Source: Mesorhizobium sp. (GTDB lineage Bacteria; Pseudomonadota; Alphaproteobacteria; Rhizobiales; Rhizobiaceae). Taken from it: a stretch of 64,000 nucleotides of DNA. Below, in pieces: positions 18,219-27,200 of the stretch. Location of the stretch: NCBI GenBank assembly GCA_004020645.1, contig SAQL01000002.1, forward strand, positions 310,001 through 374,000, given 5' to 3'. The first letter of the stretch is position 1, and the number at the start of each line of letters is the position of its first letter. A model generated the notes under the pieces. It was given only the letters and a program-made list of their open reading frames with translations. It did not search any database and was not told the origin of the DNA. Made by a program: the position numbers and the translations under genes.

Positions 18219-19535
18219 TTAGCGGCCGTTGGCGCCCTTGAGGCGCGACTTGACGACCAAAGGCTGAATGTAGGGTTCGAGCGACTTCAACGTGAGCGCC
18301 AGCGCGCCGCGCATCTCGTCGACGGTCGCCGCGCCGGCCGCCATCATCTCATGGCGAGCCACCTCGTTGCTCAACAGGAAATTGACGGCGCCGGCCAGCA
18401 TGTCGCGGTCGCGCACCAGCTTGGCGCCGCCGCTGTCGAGCAGGCGCTGATAGGTCTCGCGAAAATTCTGGACATTGCGGCCGGCCAGCACCGCCGTGTC
18501 GAGCATGGCCGGCTCCAGCGGGTTCTGGCCGCCCTCGGAGGTGAGCGAACGGCCGACGAAGGCGATTTCTGTCAGCCGGAGATAAAGCCCCATCTCGCCC
18601 ATCGTGTCGCCGAGCAGAATGTCCGTATCGGCGGTGATCCGGTCGCCCTTGCTGCGCCGAGCGACTTTCAGGCCCATGCCGGAAATCTGCGCGGCAAGCG
18701 CTTCGGCGCGATCGGGATGGCGCGGCACGACGATCGTCAAAAGACCGTGGTGACGCTTGTGCAGCATCGCGTGAACCTCGGCAGCGACCACCTCCTCACC
18801 GTCATGGGTCGAGATCGCCGCCCAGGTCGGGCGGGCGCCGAGCTGGCGCTTCAGCGTGTACAGCGCCCTTTCATCGGCCGGCGGCGGCATGGTGTCGACC
18901 TTGAGATTGCCGGATACGGTGACCGGCCGGGCGCCGAGCGAGAGGAAACGCTCGCCGTCGACATCCGACTGGGCGACGACATGAGCGAGATTCTCGAACA
19001 GCGCCTCGGCGATGTTGGCGCGCTTCTTCCAGGATTTGAACGAACGGTCGGATAGCCTGCCATTGACCAGCACCTGCGGCACACGGCGCGCGCCGAGCTC
19101 CAGGATGGTCATCGGCCAGATCTCCGATTCGGCGATGATCGCCAGGTCCGGCCGCCAATGGTCGAGGAAGCGGCTGACCGCCGGCTTGAGGTCGAGCGGC
19201 ACATATTGGTGGATGATGCGGTCGCCGAGCCGTTCGTCGGCAACCTGAGCAGAGGTGACAGTCCCCGTCGTCAGCACGATGTTGACGCCATAGTCGAGAA
19301 TGCTCTCGACCAGCGGCACGACGGCGATCGTCTCGCCGACGCTCGCCGCATGGATCCAGATCACCGGCCCGTCGGGGCGCTCGCGCCCGGCGATGCCATA
19401 GCGCTCGCGCCGGCGAATTCGGTCTTCCTTGCCCCTGGAGGTGCGCCAGGCGACATAGGGCCCGATCAGCGGGTAGGCGGCTGCGCCAGCGAAACGATAC
19501 GCCGTCAGGAAGGTGCGCGCCCAGCGCTCGCTCAT
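18219..19535 (-). CDS. waaA: 3-deoxy-D-manno-octulosonic acid (Kdo) transferase
   Basis: WaaA (KdtA) adds Kdo to lipid IVA at the cytoplasmic face of the inner membrane. The 438-residue GT30 protein has an N-terminal membrane anchor, the catalytic-base motif HAASVGE near residue 62-68, the AESEIWP block, and the C-terminal donor-site region with GRSLTSEGGQNPLEPA. Its first four bases overlap the stop codon of the upstream DUF374 gene. It lies between that acyltransferase-like gene and lpxK, consistent with an endotoxin assembly operon. Confidence 0.96.
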   Translation of the reverse strand: MSERWARTFLTAYRFAGAAAYPLIGPYVAWRTSRGKEDRIRRRERYGIAGRERPDGPVIWIHAASVGETIAVVPLVESILDYGVNIVLTTGTVTSAQVADERLGDRIIHQYVPLDLKPAVSRFLDHWRPDLAIIAESEIWPMTILELGARRVPQVLVNGRLSDRSFKSWKKRANIAEALFENLAHVVAQSDVDGERFLSLGARPVTVSGNLKVDTMPPPADERALYTLKRQLGARPTWAAISTHDGEEVVAAEVHAMLHKRHHGLLTIVVPRHPDRAEALAAQISGMGLKVARRSKGDRITADTDILLGDTMGEMGLYLRLTEIAFVGRSLTSEGGQNPLEPAMLDTAVLAGRNVQNFRETYQRLLDSGGAKLVRDRDMLAGAVNFLLSNEVARHEMMAAGAATVDEMRGALALTLKSLEPYIQPLVVKSRLKGANGR

Positions 19536-20323
19536 TTCGAGCCATCCACGAGGCGGTAGGCCTCGGCGGTCGCGGCGTTGAGCGCGGCCGTGACCTCCTG
19601 GCGCTTGCGTTCCATTTCGGCCTCATCGGCATTGGCCGGAACGAAAACCGGCGTTCCCAGGACGATCGAGGAGCGGCCGAACGGCAGGTTGATCGTGGTC
19701 TTGTCCCAGCTGCGCTCCAGCACCTTGCGGCGGCTGGTGGCGATGGCGGCGGGCAGGATCGGGCGACCCGAAAGCCGCGCCAGGAGAACGATGCCAAGCC
19801 CCGCGTCGCGCGGCGTGCCATGCGGAATGTCAGCGATCATGGCGACGTTCTTGCCGGCGGCGAGTGACTTTTTCAGGGCGATCAGCGCTTTGGCGCCGCC
19901 CTTGTCGCGACGCTTCGAGCTTTCGCGTCCGCCCGAGCCGCGCACCGCCTCGATGCCGAATTTCTCAATCATCAGTGCGTTGAGCTCAGCATCGGCACTA
20001 CGCGACACCATGGCGACCAGCGGCCGTCCCCTGGGATAGTAGGCCGGAGTCAGAAGATGCTGGCCGTGCCACAGCGCGATGATGCCGGGTTCGAACTCCG
20101 AGTAGGCGCCGCCCGACATCTGCGCCGATCCATCGACAACACGGTTGGTCAGGCGGACGAGGCGAACGAACTGCGCAAACAGGCTGGCGATGGCGTTCTT
20201 GACGAATCGCGATTGCGCCAGCGGTTCGCGTATCTTGCGCCAGAATGTCTTCGAGGTGCCACCGCGGCGCCCTCTGACCGCGGACCTCGTGGCCGGCCCT
20301 TTCACGGCTTCATGATCCATCAA
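19532..20323 (-). CDS. DUF374 lysophospholipid acyltransferase-like protein
   Basis: A 263-residue protein with the DUF374 core in which WHGQHLL replaces the usual HX4D acyltransferase signature. Later blocks are VSRSADAELNALMIEKFG, RGSGGRESSKRRDKGGAKAL and IADIPHGTPRDAGLGIV. DUF374 proteins are related to late lipid A acyltransferases and typically sit beside waaA in alphaproteobacteria, as here with a 4-bp overlap. A role in lipid A acylation is likely from context, but the substrate is not established by the sequence. The N-terminus is basic and probably membrane-associated. Confidence 0.87.
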   Translation of the reverse strand: MMDHEAVKGPATRSAVRGRRGGTSKTFWRKIREPLAQSRFVKNAIASLFAQFVRLVRLTNRVVDGSAQMSGGAYSEFEPGIIALWHGQHLLTPAYYPRGRPLVAMVSRSADAELNALMIEKFGIEAVRGSGGRESSKRRDKGGAKALIALKKSLAAGKNVAMIADIPHGTPRDAGLGIVLLARLSGRPILPAAIATSRRKVLERSWDKTTINLPFGRSSIVLGTPVFVPANADEAEMERKRQEVTAALNAATAEAYRLVDGSK

Positions 20324-20326
20324 ATG

Positions 20327-20572
20327 TCAACCGGCGGCCTTGTTGTCGGGGTCGAGCAACCGGTGCAGGTGAACGACGAAATAACGCATGTGGGCGTTGT
20401 CGACGCTGGCTTGGGCCTTGGCTTTCCACGCCGTTTGCGCGGATTGATAATCCGGATAGATGCCGACGATGTCGAGCGCGTCGAGATCACGGAATTCTGT
20501 CCCGCCCAGCGTCTTCAGTTCACCGCCGAACACCAGGTGCAAAAGCTGCTTCTTTCCGTCTTCCGCGGTCAT
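20327..20572 (-). CDS. DUF4170 domain-containing protein
   Basis: A small 81-residue cytoplasmic protein with the DUF4170 layout: LLHLVFGGELKTLGG, EFRDLDALDIVGIYPDYQSA, a tryptophan-containing AQTAWKAKAQASVDNAHMRYF stretch (given in part), and a HLHRLLDPD tail. The family sits in this operon position in many Hyphomicrobiales. It is three bases upstream of the DUF374 gene and shares its transcript. Function is unknown; a small accessory or regulator of envelope lipid synthesis is only a guess. Confidence 0.83.
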   Translation of the reverse strand: MTAEDGKKQLLHLVFGGELKTLGGTEFRDLDALDIVGIYPDYQSAQTAWKAKAQASVDNAHMRYFVVHLHRLLDPDNKAAG

Positions 20573-20648
20573 GTCGGTCCTTCACATATCGTGAGTTTGT
20601 GACAGGTCTAGACCAAAGCCGCCGACTTTGGAACCATTGATGATATGT

Positions 20649-21458
20649 TCAACCGCCGAGCCCTGCGATGATGCCGGAGAGCACGGCGAGCAGTTCGCCG
20701 CTGCCGGCGACCAGCGCGCCGTGGTGGATCACTTCACCGGCATAGCGCGGTGCGCGGCCCTTCTGGTCGAGCAATGCGCCGCCGGCCTCGCGCAGGATGA
20801 GATCCGCCGCGGCGATGTCCCAGTCATGTGCATTGGGTTTGACGAAGGTCGCGTCGAGCCTGCCATTGGCGACCATCGCCAGCCGGTAGGCGAGCGAGGG
20901 AATATAGGGCACACGACTCAGCCGGCCCTGCCATTCCGCCGGCATCAGGGCGATCAATGGCTTCGGCCCGCCAATTTCGACCATCGCTGCCGGGCGGCGA
21001 ACGGCAATGCGACGGCCATTCAGGAACGCCCCCTCACCGGGCAGCGCCCAATAGGTCTCCTCCGTGGCGGGACATTCGAGCACGCCGGCAAGCGTGCGGC
21101 CGTCCTCGACCACCGCGACGCTGACGCACCAGGAGCGCAGGCCTTCGAGGAAGCCGCGCGTGCCGTCTATCGGATCGACGACGAAGGTGCGGCGGGCGGC
21201 AAGCCTTGCCGAATCGTCGGCCGTCTCCTCCGACAGCCAGCCATAGTCCGGCCGCGCTGCAAGCAAGGTTTGGCGCAGATAGGCGTCGGCGGCATGATCG
21301 GCCTCGCTTACCGGCGAGGTGCCGCCCTTCATCCACACTTGCGGATTGTTGCCGAAATAGCGCATGGCGATGGCGCCCGCCTCGCGGGCAGCGTCGCGCA
21401 GCAGCGGCAGATCCTCGCGAGCCCCGGCGGCGGAAGTGACCTGGTCAAGCTCCGGCAA
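20649..21458 (-). CDS. Inositol monophosphatase family protein, CysQ-like 3'(2'),5'-bisphosphate nucleotidase
   Basis: A 269-residue Mg-dependent phosphatase of the FIG superfamily. The metal-binding motifs are WLSEETADD (about 75) and VDPIDGTRGFLEG (about 95-107), and the late block HDWDIAAADLILREAGG (about 204-220) holds the third acidic ligand. CysQ proteins hydrolyse 3'-phosphoadenosine 5'-phosphate, a by-product of sulfate activation. Inositol-1-phosphatase is the alternative. The start overlaps the pmbA stop by 14 bases, so it belongs to the same operon. Confidence 0.88.
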   Translation of the reverse strand: MPELDQVTSAAGAREDLPLLRDAAREAGAIAMRYFGNNPQVWMKGGTSPVSEADHAADAYLRQTLLAARPDYGWLSEETADDSARLAARRTFVVDPIDGTRGFLEGLRSWCVSVAVVEDGRTLAGVLECPATEETYWALPGEGAFLNGRRIAVRRPAAMVEIGGPKPLIALMPAEWQGRLSRVPYIPSLAYRLAMVANGRLDATFVKPNAHDWDIAAADLILREAGGALLDQKGRAPRYAGEVIHHGALVAGSGELLAVLSGIIAGLGG

Positions 21459-22788
21459 GGGTCATGCCTTCGATCAGCAGCGTTGGTGCGGCGGTGCCGA
21501 AATTGCGATCGAGATCATTCGCTGCAACCATGTTGAGGAACATGGTCTTCAGGTTCGAGGCGATCGTCACTTCCGCAACCGGATAGGCGAGCTCGCCATT
21601 CTCGATCCAGAAGCCGGAAGCGCCGCGGCTGTACTCGCCGGTCACCATGTCGACGCCCTGGCCGAACACTTCGGTGACGTAAAAACCCGATTTGACCGAC
21701 TTGATGAGGTCTTCGGGCGTCCGCTCGCCCGGCTCGATGGCGAGGTTGGTCGATGACGGCGAGACGGAGGAGCCGTTGCGCGAGCCGCGCCCGTTGGTGG
21801 TCAGCCCCAATTCCCGCGCGACAGAGGTCGACAGGAACCAGTGGTTCAAAATGCCTTTTTCGACCATGAGCAGTCTTTCGCCCTCGACGCCTTCGCCGTC
21901 GAACGGACGCGACGCCTGGCCACGGAGCCGGAGCGGCTCGTCGGTGACGGTGATCGCGGCCGCCGCCACCTGCTTGCCCATCATGTCGCGCAGAAAGCTG
22001 GTCTTGCGCGCGACGGACGCGCCGTTGATGGCGCCGGCGAGATGGCCGGCGATGCCGCGGGCGACGCGCGGGTCAAACACCACATCGACCGGCCCGGTCG
22101 CCGCCTTGCGCGCGCCGATGCGCCGCGCGGCACGTTCGCCAGCCTTGCGGCCGATGTCCTCGGGCGCGTCCAGATCGGAGAAATGCTGGCGCGAGGAGAA
22201 TTCATAGTCGCGCTCCATGCCGGTGCCCTCGCCGGCGATAACGCTGGTCGAGCGCGAAAAGCGCGACGCGACATAGTGGCCGACAAAGCCGTGCGAGGTG
22301 GCGAGCACCAGCCCGCCAAGCCCGGCGCTGGCGCCGCTGCCGGCCGAATTGGTAACGCCCTTGACGGCAAGGGCCGCCGCTTCCGCGGCCAGCGCCGCTT
22401 CCTTCAACTGGTCGGCCGAGACTTCCGTCGCGTCGAACAGATCGAGGTCGCGCGGCTTCTTGACCAGCAAGGCCGGATCGGCGAGGCCCTGATAGGGATC
22501 TTCCGGCGAGACTTTCGCCATCGCCACGGCGCGCTCGGCTAGCGCTTTGGGGTCGGAGGCAGCTGTTGCCGAGACGCTCGCCACACGCTTGCCGACGAAG
22601 ACGCGCAGCGAGACATCCTCGCTCTCGGACGCCTCGGTACCCTCGACCTTGCCAAGCCGCACCGACACGCCGGTCGAACGGCCACGCACCGCAACCGCGT
22701 CGGCGGCGTCGGCGCCGGCCCGTTTGGCAGCCTCGACCAGGGCCGCGACGCGGTCGGTCAATTTCGCTGAGTCGAGCGTATCGGTCAT
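21445..22788 (-). CDS. pmbA: TldD/PmbA family metallopeptidase component, PmbA-like
   Basis: PmbA (TldE) pairs with TldD to form a zinc protease that processes small peptides such as microcins. PmbA itself lacks the HExxxH zinc site, and none is seen here. The 447-residue protein has the N-terminal domain (to about 190) and the C-terminal beta-rich domain with GIAGHLAGAINGASVARKTS, LMVEKGILNHWFLS and SVSPSSTNLAIEPG. The start at 22788 places AGGA eight bases upstream; an ATG six bases earlier is too close to it. It heads the envelope operon. No tldD gene is in the window. Confidence 0.88.
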   Translation of the reverse strand: MTDTLDSAKLTDRVAALVEAAKRAGADAADAVAVRGRSTGVSVRLGKVEGTEASESEDVSLRVFVGKRVASVSATAASDPKALAERAVAMAKVSPEDPYQGLADPALLVKKPRDLDLFDATEVSADQLKEAALAAEAAALAVKGVTNSAGSGASAGLGGLVLATSHGFVGHYVASRFSRSTSVIAGEGTGMERDYEFSSRQHFSDLDAPEDIGRKAGERAARRIGARKAATGPVDVVFDPRVARGIAGHLAGAINGASVARKTSFLRDMMGKQVAAAAITVTDEPLRLRGQASRPFDGEGVEGERLLMVEKGILNHWFLSTSVARELGLTTNGRGSRNGSSVSPSSTNLAIEPGERTPEDLIKSVKSGFYVTEVFGQGVDMVTGEYSRGASGFWIENGELAYPVAEVTIASNLKTMFLNMVAANDLDRNFGTAAPTLLIEGMTLAGA

Positions 22789-23136
22789 GCGCATGTTCCT
22801 GTTTTTCCGCCTGACATAAAAGGGCGGCCGTTCCGCACCATCTATTGCTCCGATGTGGCTTGTGCAATGGCAGAAGTCGCAAGCAGGATAGATCGGCCAG
22901 CAGAGATCGGCGTTAGGCGGCATGATCGAAACGGTGCGTCAAAGGCTGCTTCGCGCCAGGTTTGGACGGGTCGACAACCTCTTTGATGCCGTGTCTCGAT
23001 CACATGCGGACGTTCGATTGCGGTAACGCCGCCTATGTCCGTTCCACGCATGAACGTCACGTGCCCGAAACCGCTAAATTTAGCGAATTCTTGTGTATCC
23101 TTGGAACTTTGTAGCTTGCGTTCCATTTTCAACGGC
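22789..23136. other. Intergenic region between divergent pmbA and the GT2 gene
   Basis: About 350 bp that should hold both divergent promoters. The only structure I can support is the palindrome at 23072-23085, described separately. An in-frame upward extension of the GT2 gene to 23035 exists but lacks family similarity. No RNA gene was seen. Confidence 0.5.
23072..23085. promoter_or_regulatory. 14-bp perfect palindrome upstream of the surface-sugar genes
   Basis: CGCTAAATTTAGCG, about 50 bp before the GT2 start. The 11 bases CGCTAAATTTA recur on the minus strand at 27133-27143, about 30 bp before the start of the PIG-V-like gene at the other end of the same cluster. A shared regulator site is inferred. 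Confidence 0.4.
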
Positions 23137-24210
23137 ATGCGAGACTCTGTGATCCAAGGCATCAGGACTGCGGTGAACGAGTCGCCGCCGCGGTACTCGC
23201 TGGTCCTTCCCATTTACAATGAAGAACAGGTGCTGCCGCGACTGATCGAGCGGATCAACTCGCTGATCTGCAGGTTGGACGGAGAGGCTGAGGCGATCTT
23301 CGTCGACGACGGAAGCCTTGATGGAAGCGTCGAATACCTTCGCAACGTGGTCGCCGTCGAGCCGCGGTTCCGGCTGATCGAGCTTTCCCGCAATTTCGGC
23401 CACCAGGTCGCGATCACGGCCGGCATGGACGCTGCCGCGGGTGATGCCGTCATCGTCATGGATGCCGACCTGCAAGACCCACCGGAGGTGGTTCTCGATC
23501 TGGTGGCGAAGTGGAAGGAAGGTTTCGAGATCGTCTATGCCCGCCGCGTCAAGCGTGAGGGCGAATCCTGGTTCAAGCGCATGACGGCGAGTCTCTTCTA
23601 CCGTCTGCTGGAGAAAATGACGTCGGTCGACATCCCGCGCGACGTCGGCGATTTTCGCCTGGTCGGCCGCAAGGCTCTGGAAACCTTCAAGCAAATGCCC
23701 GAACACGACCGTTTCGTCAGGGGCATGTTCGCCTGGATGGGGTTCAAGCAGACGGCGGTGCCTTTCGAACGTCCCGCGCGGACCCTTGGCCAGACCAAAT
23801 ACCCATTCTGGAAGATGATGCACCTTGCCGTTCACGGCATCGTCAGCTTCTCCGAGAAGCCGCTGCGCATCGCGTTGTGGGGCGGATTGGCCATCTCCGC
23901 GCTTGCGGTGGTGTTCGGTGCCTACGCTATCTTCGCCTGGATTTTTGAAACCGGCATCATTGCCGGCTGGACATCCACCGTGGTGATCGTGTCGCTCCTT
24001 TGCGGCATCAATCTCTTCATGACCGGCGTGGTCGGGCTCTATGTCGGCGGTATACACGCCGAGGTGAAACGCCGTCCGCTTTACGTGATCGATCGGGTCG
24101 CCGGCTTCGACAAGGCAGTGCGTGCAACCACCCAGGGTGAGAGCCGTCGATCGTTTCGAAAACCCAGGAACGGAGCCTCGGCGGATGGCCGAACTCTTCG
24201 ACAGCTATAA
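23137..24210 (+). CDS. GT2 family glycosyltransferase, polyprenyl-phosphate sugar transferase type
   Basis: About 357 residues. The GT-A domain (to about 230) begins YSLVLPIYNEE and carries the DxD region VMDADLQDPPEV, as in dolichol-phosphate mannosyltransferase, GtrB and ArnC. Two C-terminal membrane helices (about 245-275 and 280-305) match the GtrB topology. Such enzymes load a sugar onto undecaprenyl phosphate for later transfer to a surface polymer. A GtrA-type flippase two genes downstream supports this. The start is uncertain; ATG 23137 is preferred to 23035 because family similarity begins after it. Confidence 0.86.
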   Translation: MRDSVIQGIRTAVNESPPRYSLVLPIYNEEQVLPRLIERINSLICRLDGEAEAIFVDDGSLDGSVEYLRNVVAVEPRFRLIELSRNFGHQVAITAGMDAAAGDAVIVMDADLQDPPEVVLDLVAKWKEGFEIVYARRVKREGESWFKRMTASLFYRLLEKMTSVDIPRDVGDFRLVGRKALETFKQMPEHDRFVRGMFAWMGFKQTAVPFERPARTLGQTKYPFWKMMHLAVHGIVSFSEKPLRIALWGGLAISALAVVFGAYAIFAWIFETGIIAGWTSTVVIVSLLCGINLFMTGVVGLYVGGIHAEVKRRPLYVIDRVAGFDKAVRATTQGESRRSFRKPRNGASADGRTLRQL

Positions 24211-24877
24211 ATCAAATTATGGCGAGGCGGTCGCAGGATCCATCCGGTTTTCCGGCCTCAGGCACGACTTCTTTCTTATCGCCAAAGCCGACCTGCTGCA
24301 GCGACTTGTCGTCGAGCGAAGGCTTCGGCAGGATGGTGCCGGTGTGCGGGCGCTGGATGTCGGCTGCGGCGTCGGATCGCTCCACCCTTATCTCGAAGGC
24401 ATCTTCGAGAGCCTGGATGGCTGCGACGTCTCGGAAGAATCGATCCTGCGCGCCGGCCAAGACAATCCACGTGTGAGCTACAGAGCCTGCACCACGCCGA
24501 GCCTGCCTTATGAGGACGGCGCGTTCGATTTGGCTTTCGCCAGTTGCGTCGTCCATCACGTTCCGCCCGCCCTCTGGCTCGACTTCTTCCGGGAAATGCG
24601 GCGCGTCGTGCGGCCGGGCGGCGTCGCCTGCATCATCGAGCATAACCCCTATAATCCGTTGACGCGCCTTGCGGTGTTCCGGTGTCCTTTCGACCAGGAC
24701 GCGGTCCTGCTCAACGCCGCCAAAGCAAGATCCCTTTTTCAGGAGACGGGTTTCAGGGATATCCGATCCGAGCACTTCCTGCTGCTGCCGTCGGCCAGGC
24801 CTTTTGCCAGAAAACTCGAGCGCCTGCTCGGGTCCCTACCGCTCGGAGCCCAGTACCTGTGCAGCGCGCATGTCTGA
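24185..24877 (+). CDS. Class I SAM-dependent methyltransferase
   Basis: A 230-residue protein with the SAM-binding glycine motif LDVGCGVGSLHPYL, an acidic residue after strand 2 (GCDVSEESI), and the later block FDLAFASCVVHHVPP. The typical RRVVRPGG turn and EHNPYNPLTR follow, as in small-molecule or lipid-linked sugar methyltransferases. It overlaps the GT2 gene by 26 bases and gtrA-like by 8, so the three are one transcript. A GTG at 24122 would extend it upstream, but the ATG at 24185 begins at the conserved MAELFDSYKSNY. The acceptor is unknown. Confidence 0.85.
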   Translation: MAELFDSYKSNYGEAVAGSIRFSGLRHDFFLIAKADLLQRLVVERRLRQDGAGVRALDVGCGVGSLHPYLEGIFESLDGCDVSEESILRAGQDNPRVSYRACTTPSLPYEDGAFDLAFASCVVHHVPPALWLDFFREMRRVVRPGGVACIIEHNPYNPLTRLAVFRCPFDQDAVLLNAAKARSLFQETGFRDIRSEHFLLLPSARPFARKLERLLGSLPLGAQYLCSAHV

Positions 24878-25310
24878 GGGCCGTTCGACCGCCCGCACCG
24901 GGCTGAAGCTGCTGGCGCGCTTCGGGTTGGTCGGCATCGCCGCGACGATCCTGTATGCCGTCCTGGCTGTCGCGTTGGTTGAATCGAAATGGCTCGGCTT
25001 CTCGCCTGTCCAGGCGTCGCTTGCTGCTTACGCCGCGGCTGCCGTGTTTTCGTATCTCGCCCACAAATCAGTAACCTTCATGTCGAGCGGATCGCACCGA
25101 TCGGAAGCTGCGCGTTTTCTGCTGCTGACGGCGACAGGATTCGCCGTGGCTTACGCGGCACCGGCGCTTTTGACGGCGAAACTCGGGCTGCCGCCCATCA
25201 TTGCCATTCTGGTTACATGCCTGCTTATTCCGGCGGTCAATCTGCTCATGCTCGACCGATGGGTTTTTGCGCAGCGTAGACCCGGCCAGCAAGGCGACCG
25301 TTCCACTTAA
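24870..25310 (+). CDS. GtrA-family membrane protein
   Basis: A 146-residue protein with four membrane helices and the GtrA signature: LARFGLVGIAATILYAVLA at the start, VFSYLAHKSVTF after helix 2, and NLLMLDRWVFA at the end. GtrA proteins are thought to flip undecaprenyl-phosphate-linked sugars to the periplasm. The gene overlaps the upstream methyltransferase by 8 bases and completes a GT2-methyltransferase-flippase set. Its last four bases overlap the convergent gene at 25307. Confidence 0.87.
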   Translation: MSEGRSTARTGLKLLARFGLVGIAATILYAVLAVALVESKWLGFSPVQASLAAYAAAAVFSYLAHKSVTFMSSGSHRSEAARFLLLTATGFAVAYAAPALLTAKLGLPPIIAILVTCLLIPAVNLLMLDRWVFAQRRPGQQGDRST

Positions 25311-25939
25311 TCCATCTCAATGGCATCCAGCCGGAACGACACCAGCTTGATAGAGCGCTTGTAGATGTTGCTGGCGGCCGGAGTTGGCGGAATGCCGTCG
25401 AGATAGTCGAAGGCAATTTCGAGAGTATCGGCGTTGCCGAGCGCCGCCGGTGGAATGACGAACGACACCGTTCGTGGTTCTTTGCCGGACAGCGTCACCG
25501 CATGCGCCCGAACGCCGTTCACCGAGATCACAACTCTCTGCGTGATCTGTGGAGGACGAATGACGGCGGCCATTTGCAGCGTGGCGGCCAGCCCGTTGCG
25601 CAGCGGCGGTATCTTCACGCGAAGCCGCGAGGTCTCGCCCAGGGAATGGGTGCCGTCGGCAACGGGTCCCGACCAGCCGCAGACCTTTATGCCGGCCGCC
25701 TGCTTGGCGCCGTCGTTCCGGAACGATACCGTCTGGCCAAGTGTGTAGCTGCCGACGGCATCGCGATTGAGACAGGTCGTCGTCCGATCGATGTAATAGG
25801 CGCGATAATCGGCATTGACGTTTGGATTGAGAGCAAGCGCAAGGATGACGATCTCGGACCCGGCCAGAACCGCCGCTAACGCGTAGCCGCCGAGCGAGGC
25901 GGCGCGCCGATACGGGCCCGGAGCGTCAGACCAGGGCAA
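25307..25939 (-). CDS. Unknown membrane-anchored protein of the glycosylation cluster
   Basis: A 210-residue protein with one N-terminal membrane helix (about 18-37, YALAAVLAGSEIVILALAL) and an all-beta periplasmic remainder rich in paired hydrophobic strands (for example RVVISVNGVRAH and RTVSFVIPPAAL). It holds two cysteines (TTTCLNRD and KVCGWSG). The beta-sandwich look with VNG and SFVIPP recalls carbohydrate-associated accessory domains at the end of large membrane glycosyltransferases, but I do not recognise the family. Its start overlaps the end of the PIG-V-like gene by 14 bases, so the two are coupled and probably act together. Confidence 0.7.
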   Translation of the reverse strand: MPWSDAPGPYRRAASLGGYALAAVLAGSEIVILALALNPNVNADYRAYYIDRTTTCLNRDAVGSYTLGQTVSFRNDGAKQAAGIKVCGWSGPVADGTHSLGETSRLRVKIPPLRNGLAATLQMAAVIRPPQITQRVVISVNGVRAHAVTLSGKEPRTVSFVIPPAALGNADTLEIAFDYLDGIPPTPAASNIYKRSIKLVSFRLDAIEMD

Positions 25940-27101
25940 GATAGCCTCCGATCCATGCCACAGTCATGAAATAACAGGCGCCCAGGAAGAGAACCAAAGC
26001 CGCGAGCCAAATGAGCCTCGACGCCGACAACAGGACGACGAGCATCATTGTCAGAGGCGCAAGCCCAACGACATATCTGACCATCGAGGCCAGGTTGGTG
26101 ATCAGCGGCAGGATAATACCGAGCGCGCAGAACAGTGCCGCGCCATATTGCCTTCGAGCGGCCAGAACGGCCGACAGCGCCAATCCGGTGATCGCGGCGA
26201 GCGCGCTCCATTGCGGCGCCGTGGGCAGCCAGCCGGTGGTCGGAACCGCTGAGAGCCCGTCCCATAGAAAGACCAGGGGATTGCCGGCCACCCGTCCGAA
26301 CGCGCGCTGGACATGCAGGAACGCAAAGCCGTCCCCGACCGTAAGGTAAAGAAACAGGATGTAAGCGAACAAACCGGCGGGCGAGATGAGGACAGCGACC
26401 AGCAGATCCGGCCGGCCAAGCACCCAACGCGGGAAAGACTGCGTCGATCCGCCCTGCTGGCGGTGCTCCCTGAACATTTGAATGACGGTCGCAAATACGA
26501 CGAAGACCCCGACCAGCCTCGTCGCCGACAGGAGCGCGGATGAAACGCCCGCGGCGAGATAGCTGGAGCGTTTGAGCGCCAGAAACACGCACGAGGTCAG
26601 GAGCACGAAAAGCGGTTCGCTCAGGAAGGTCGTGAAGTGAAAGGAGAACGGGCCACTGAGCAGAAACGCGCAATACAGCACATAAGCGCGCATGTTCTTC
26701 TCGAGCAGCGGCCACGCCACCAGACAGGCGGCGTAGCTGCACGCAATCGAGGTGATCGTCGCGATCAGTATCGTAGGGAAAGGGAAAACAGACCGGATCG
26801 CCGCCACCAGCATCGGATAGAGCGGGAAGAAGCCCCAGCGACCGACATTGCTGTGGTCTGGAATGGGAAAGCGCTCATAACCCTGTTCGCTGATGCCGAT
26901 ATACCAGGCGCAATCCCACCGGCACAGCGCGCGGGCATAGGCCTCAAAACCTGGTTCCTCCGACACCGAAGCAAATGCCGCATAGCGAATGGCCAGTCCG
27001 CTGATCACAAACAGCAACGGCACCGTTGCGACGCTCAGGAAAATGGCGCGACCGCCAGCGCTCGGACGCGCGACATCTTCGAGCGCCAACTCTGCCTCCA
27101 C
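25926..27101 (-). CDS. PIG-V-like multi-span membrane glycosyltransferase
   Basis: A 391-residue protein with about ten membrane helices. The first periplasmic loop carries CRWDCAWYIGISEQGYE, the WD...WY...GY pattern of the PIG-V mannosyltransferase family (GT-C fold), followed by GFFPLYP and a later LSATRLVG. Such enzymes use polyprenyl-phosphate sugars as donors in the periplasm. Donor synthesis and flipping could come from the GT2 and GtrA-like genes transcribed toward it. The start at 27101 lies about 30 bp after the shared CGCTAAATTTA motif. Confidence 0.78.
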   Translation of the reverse strand: MEAELALEDVARPSAGGRAIFLSVATVPLLFVISGLAIRYAAFASVSEEPGFEAYARALCRWDCAWYIGISEQGYERFPIPDHSNVGRWGFFPLYPMLVAAIRSVFPFPTILIATITSIACSYAACLVAWPLLEKNMRAYVLYCAFLLSGPFSFHFTTFLSEPLFVLLTSCVFLALKRSSYLAAGVSSALLSATRLVGVFVVFATVIQMFREHRQQGGSTQSFPRWVLGRPDLLVAVLISPAGLFAYILFLYLTVGDGFAFLHVQRAFGRVAGNPLVFLWDGLSAVPTTGWLPTAPQWSALAAITGLALSAVLAARRQYGAALFCALGIILPLITNLASMVRYVVGLAPLTMMLVVLLSASRLIWLAALVLFLGACYFMTVAWIGGYLALV

Positions 27102-27132
27102 CCATTCGAGTGGCTGGCGCCACTCTCCCCTT

Positions 27133-27143
27133 TAAATTTAGCG
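27133..27143 (-). promoter_or_regulatory. Second copy of the CGCTAAATTTA motif
   Basis: On the minus strand this reads CGCTAAATTTA, identical to half of the palindrome at 23072-23085 and in the same orientation relative to its gene (start at 27101). It may bind the same regulator. It is short enough that chance cannot be excluded. Confidence 0.3.
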
Positions 27144-27200
27144 CCGCCGGGGCAAATTCAAGACATCCCTTTCGTCGGCGGCATCATCTTCGTCCCCGGA

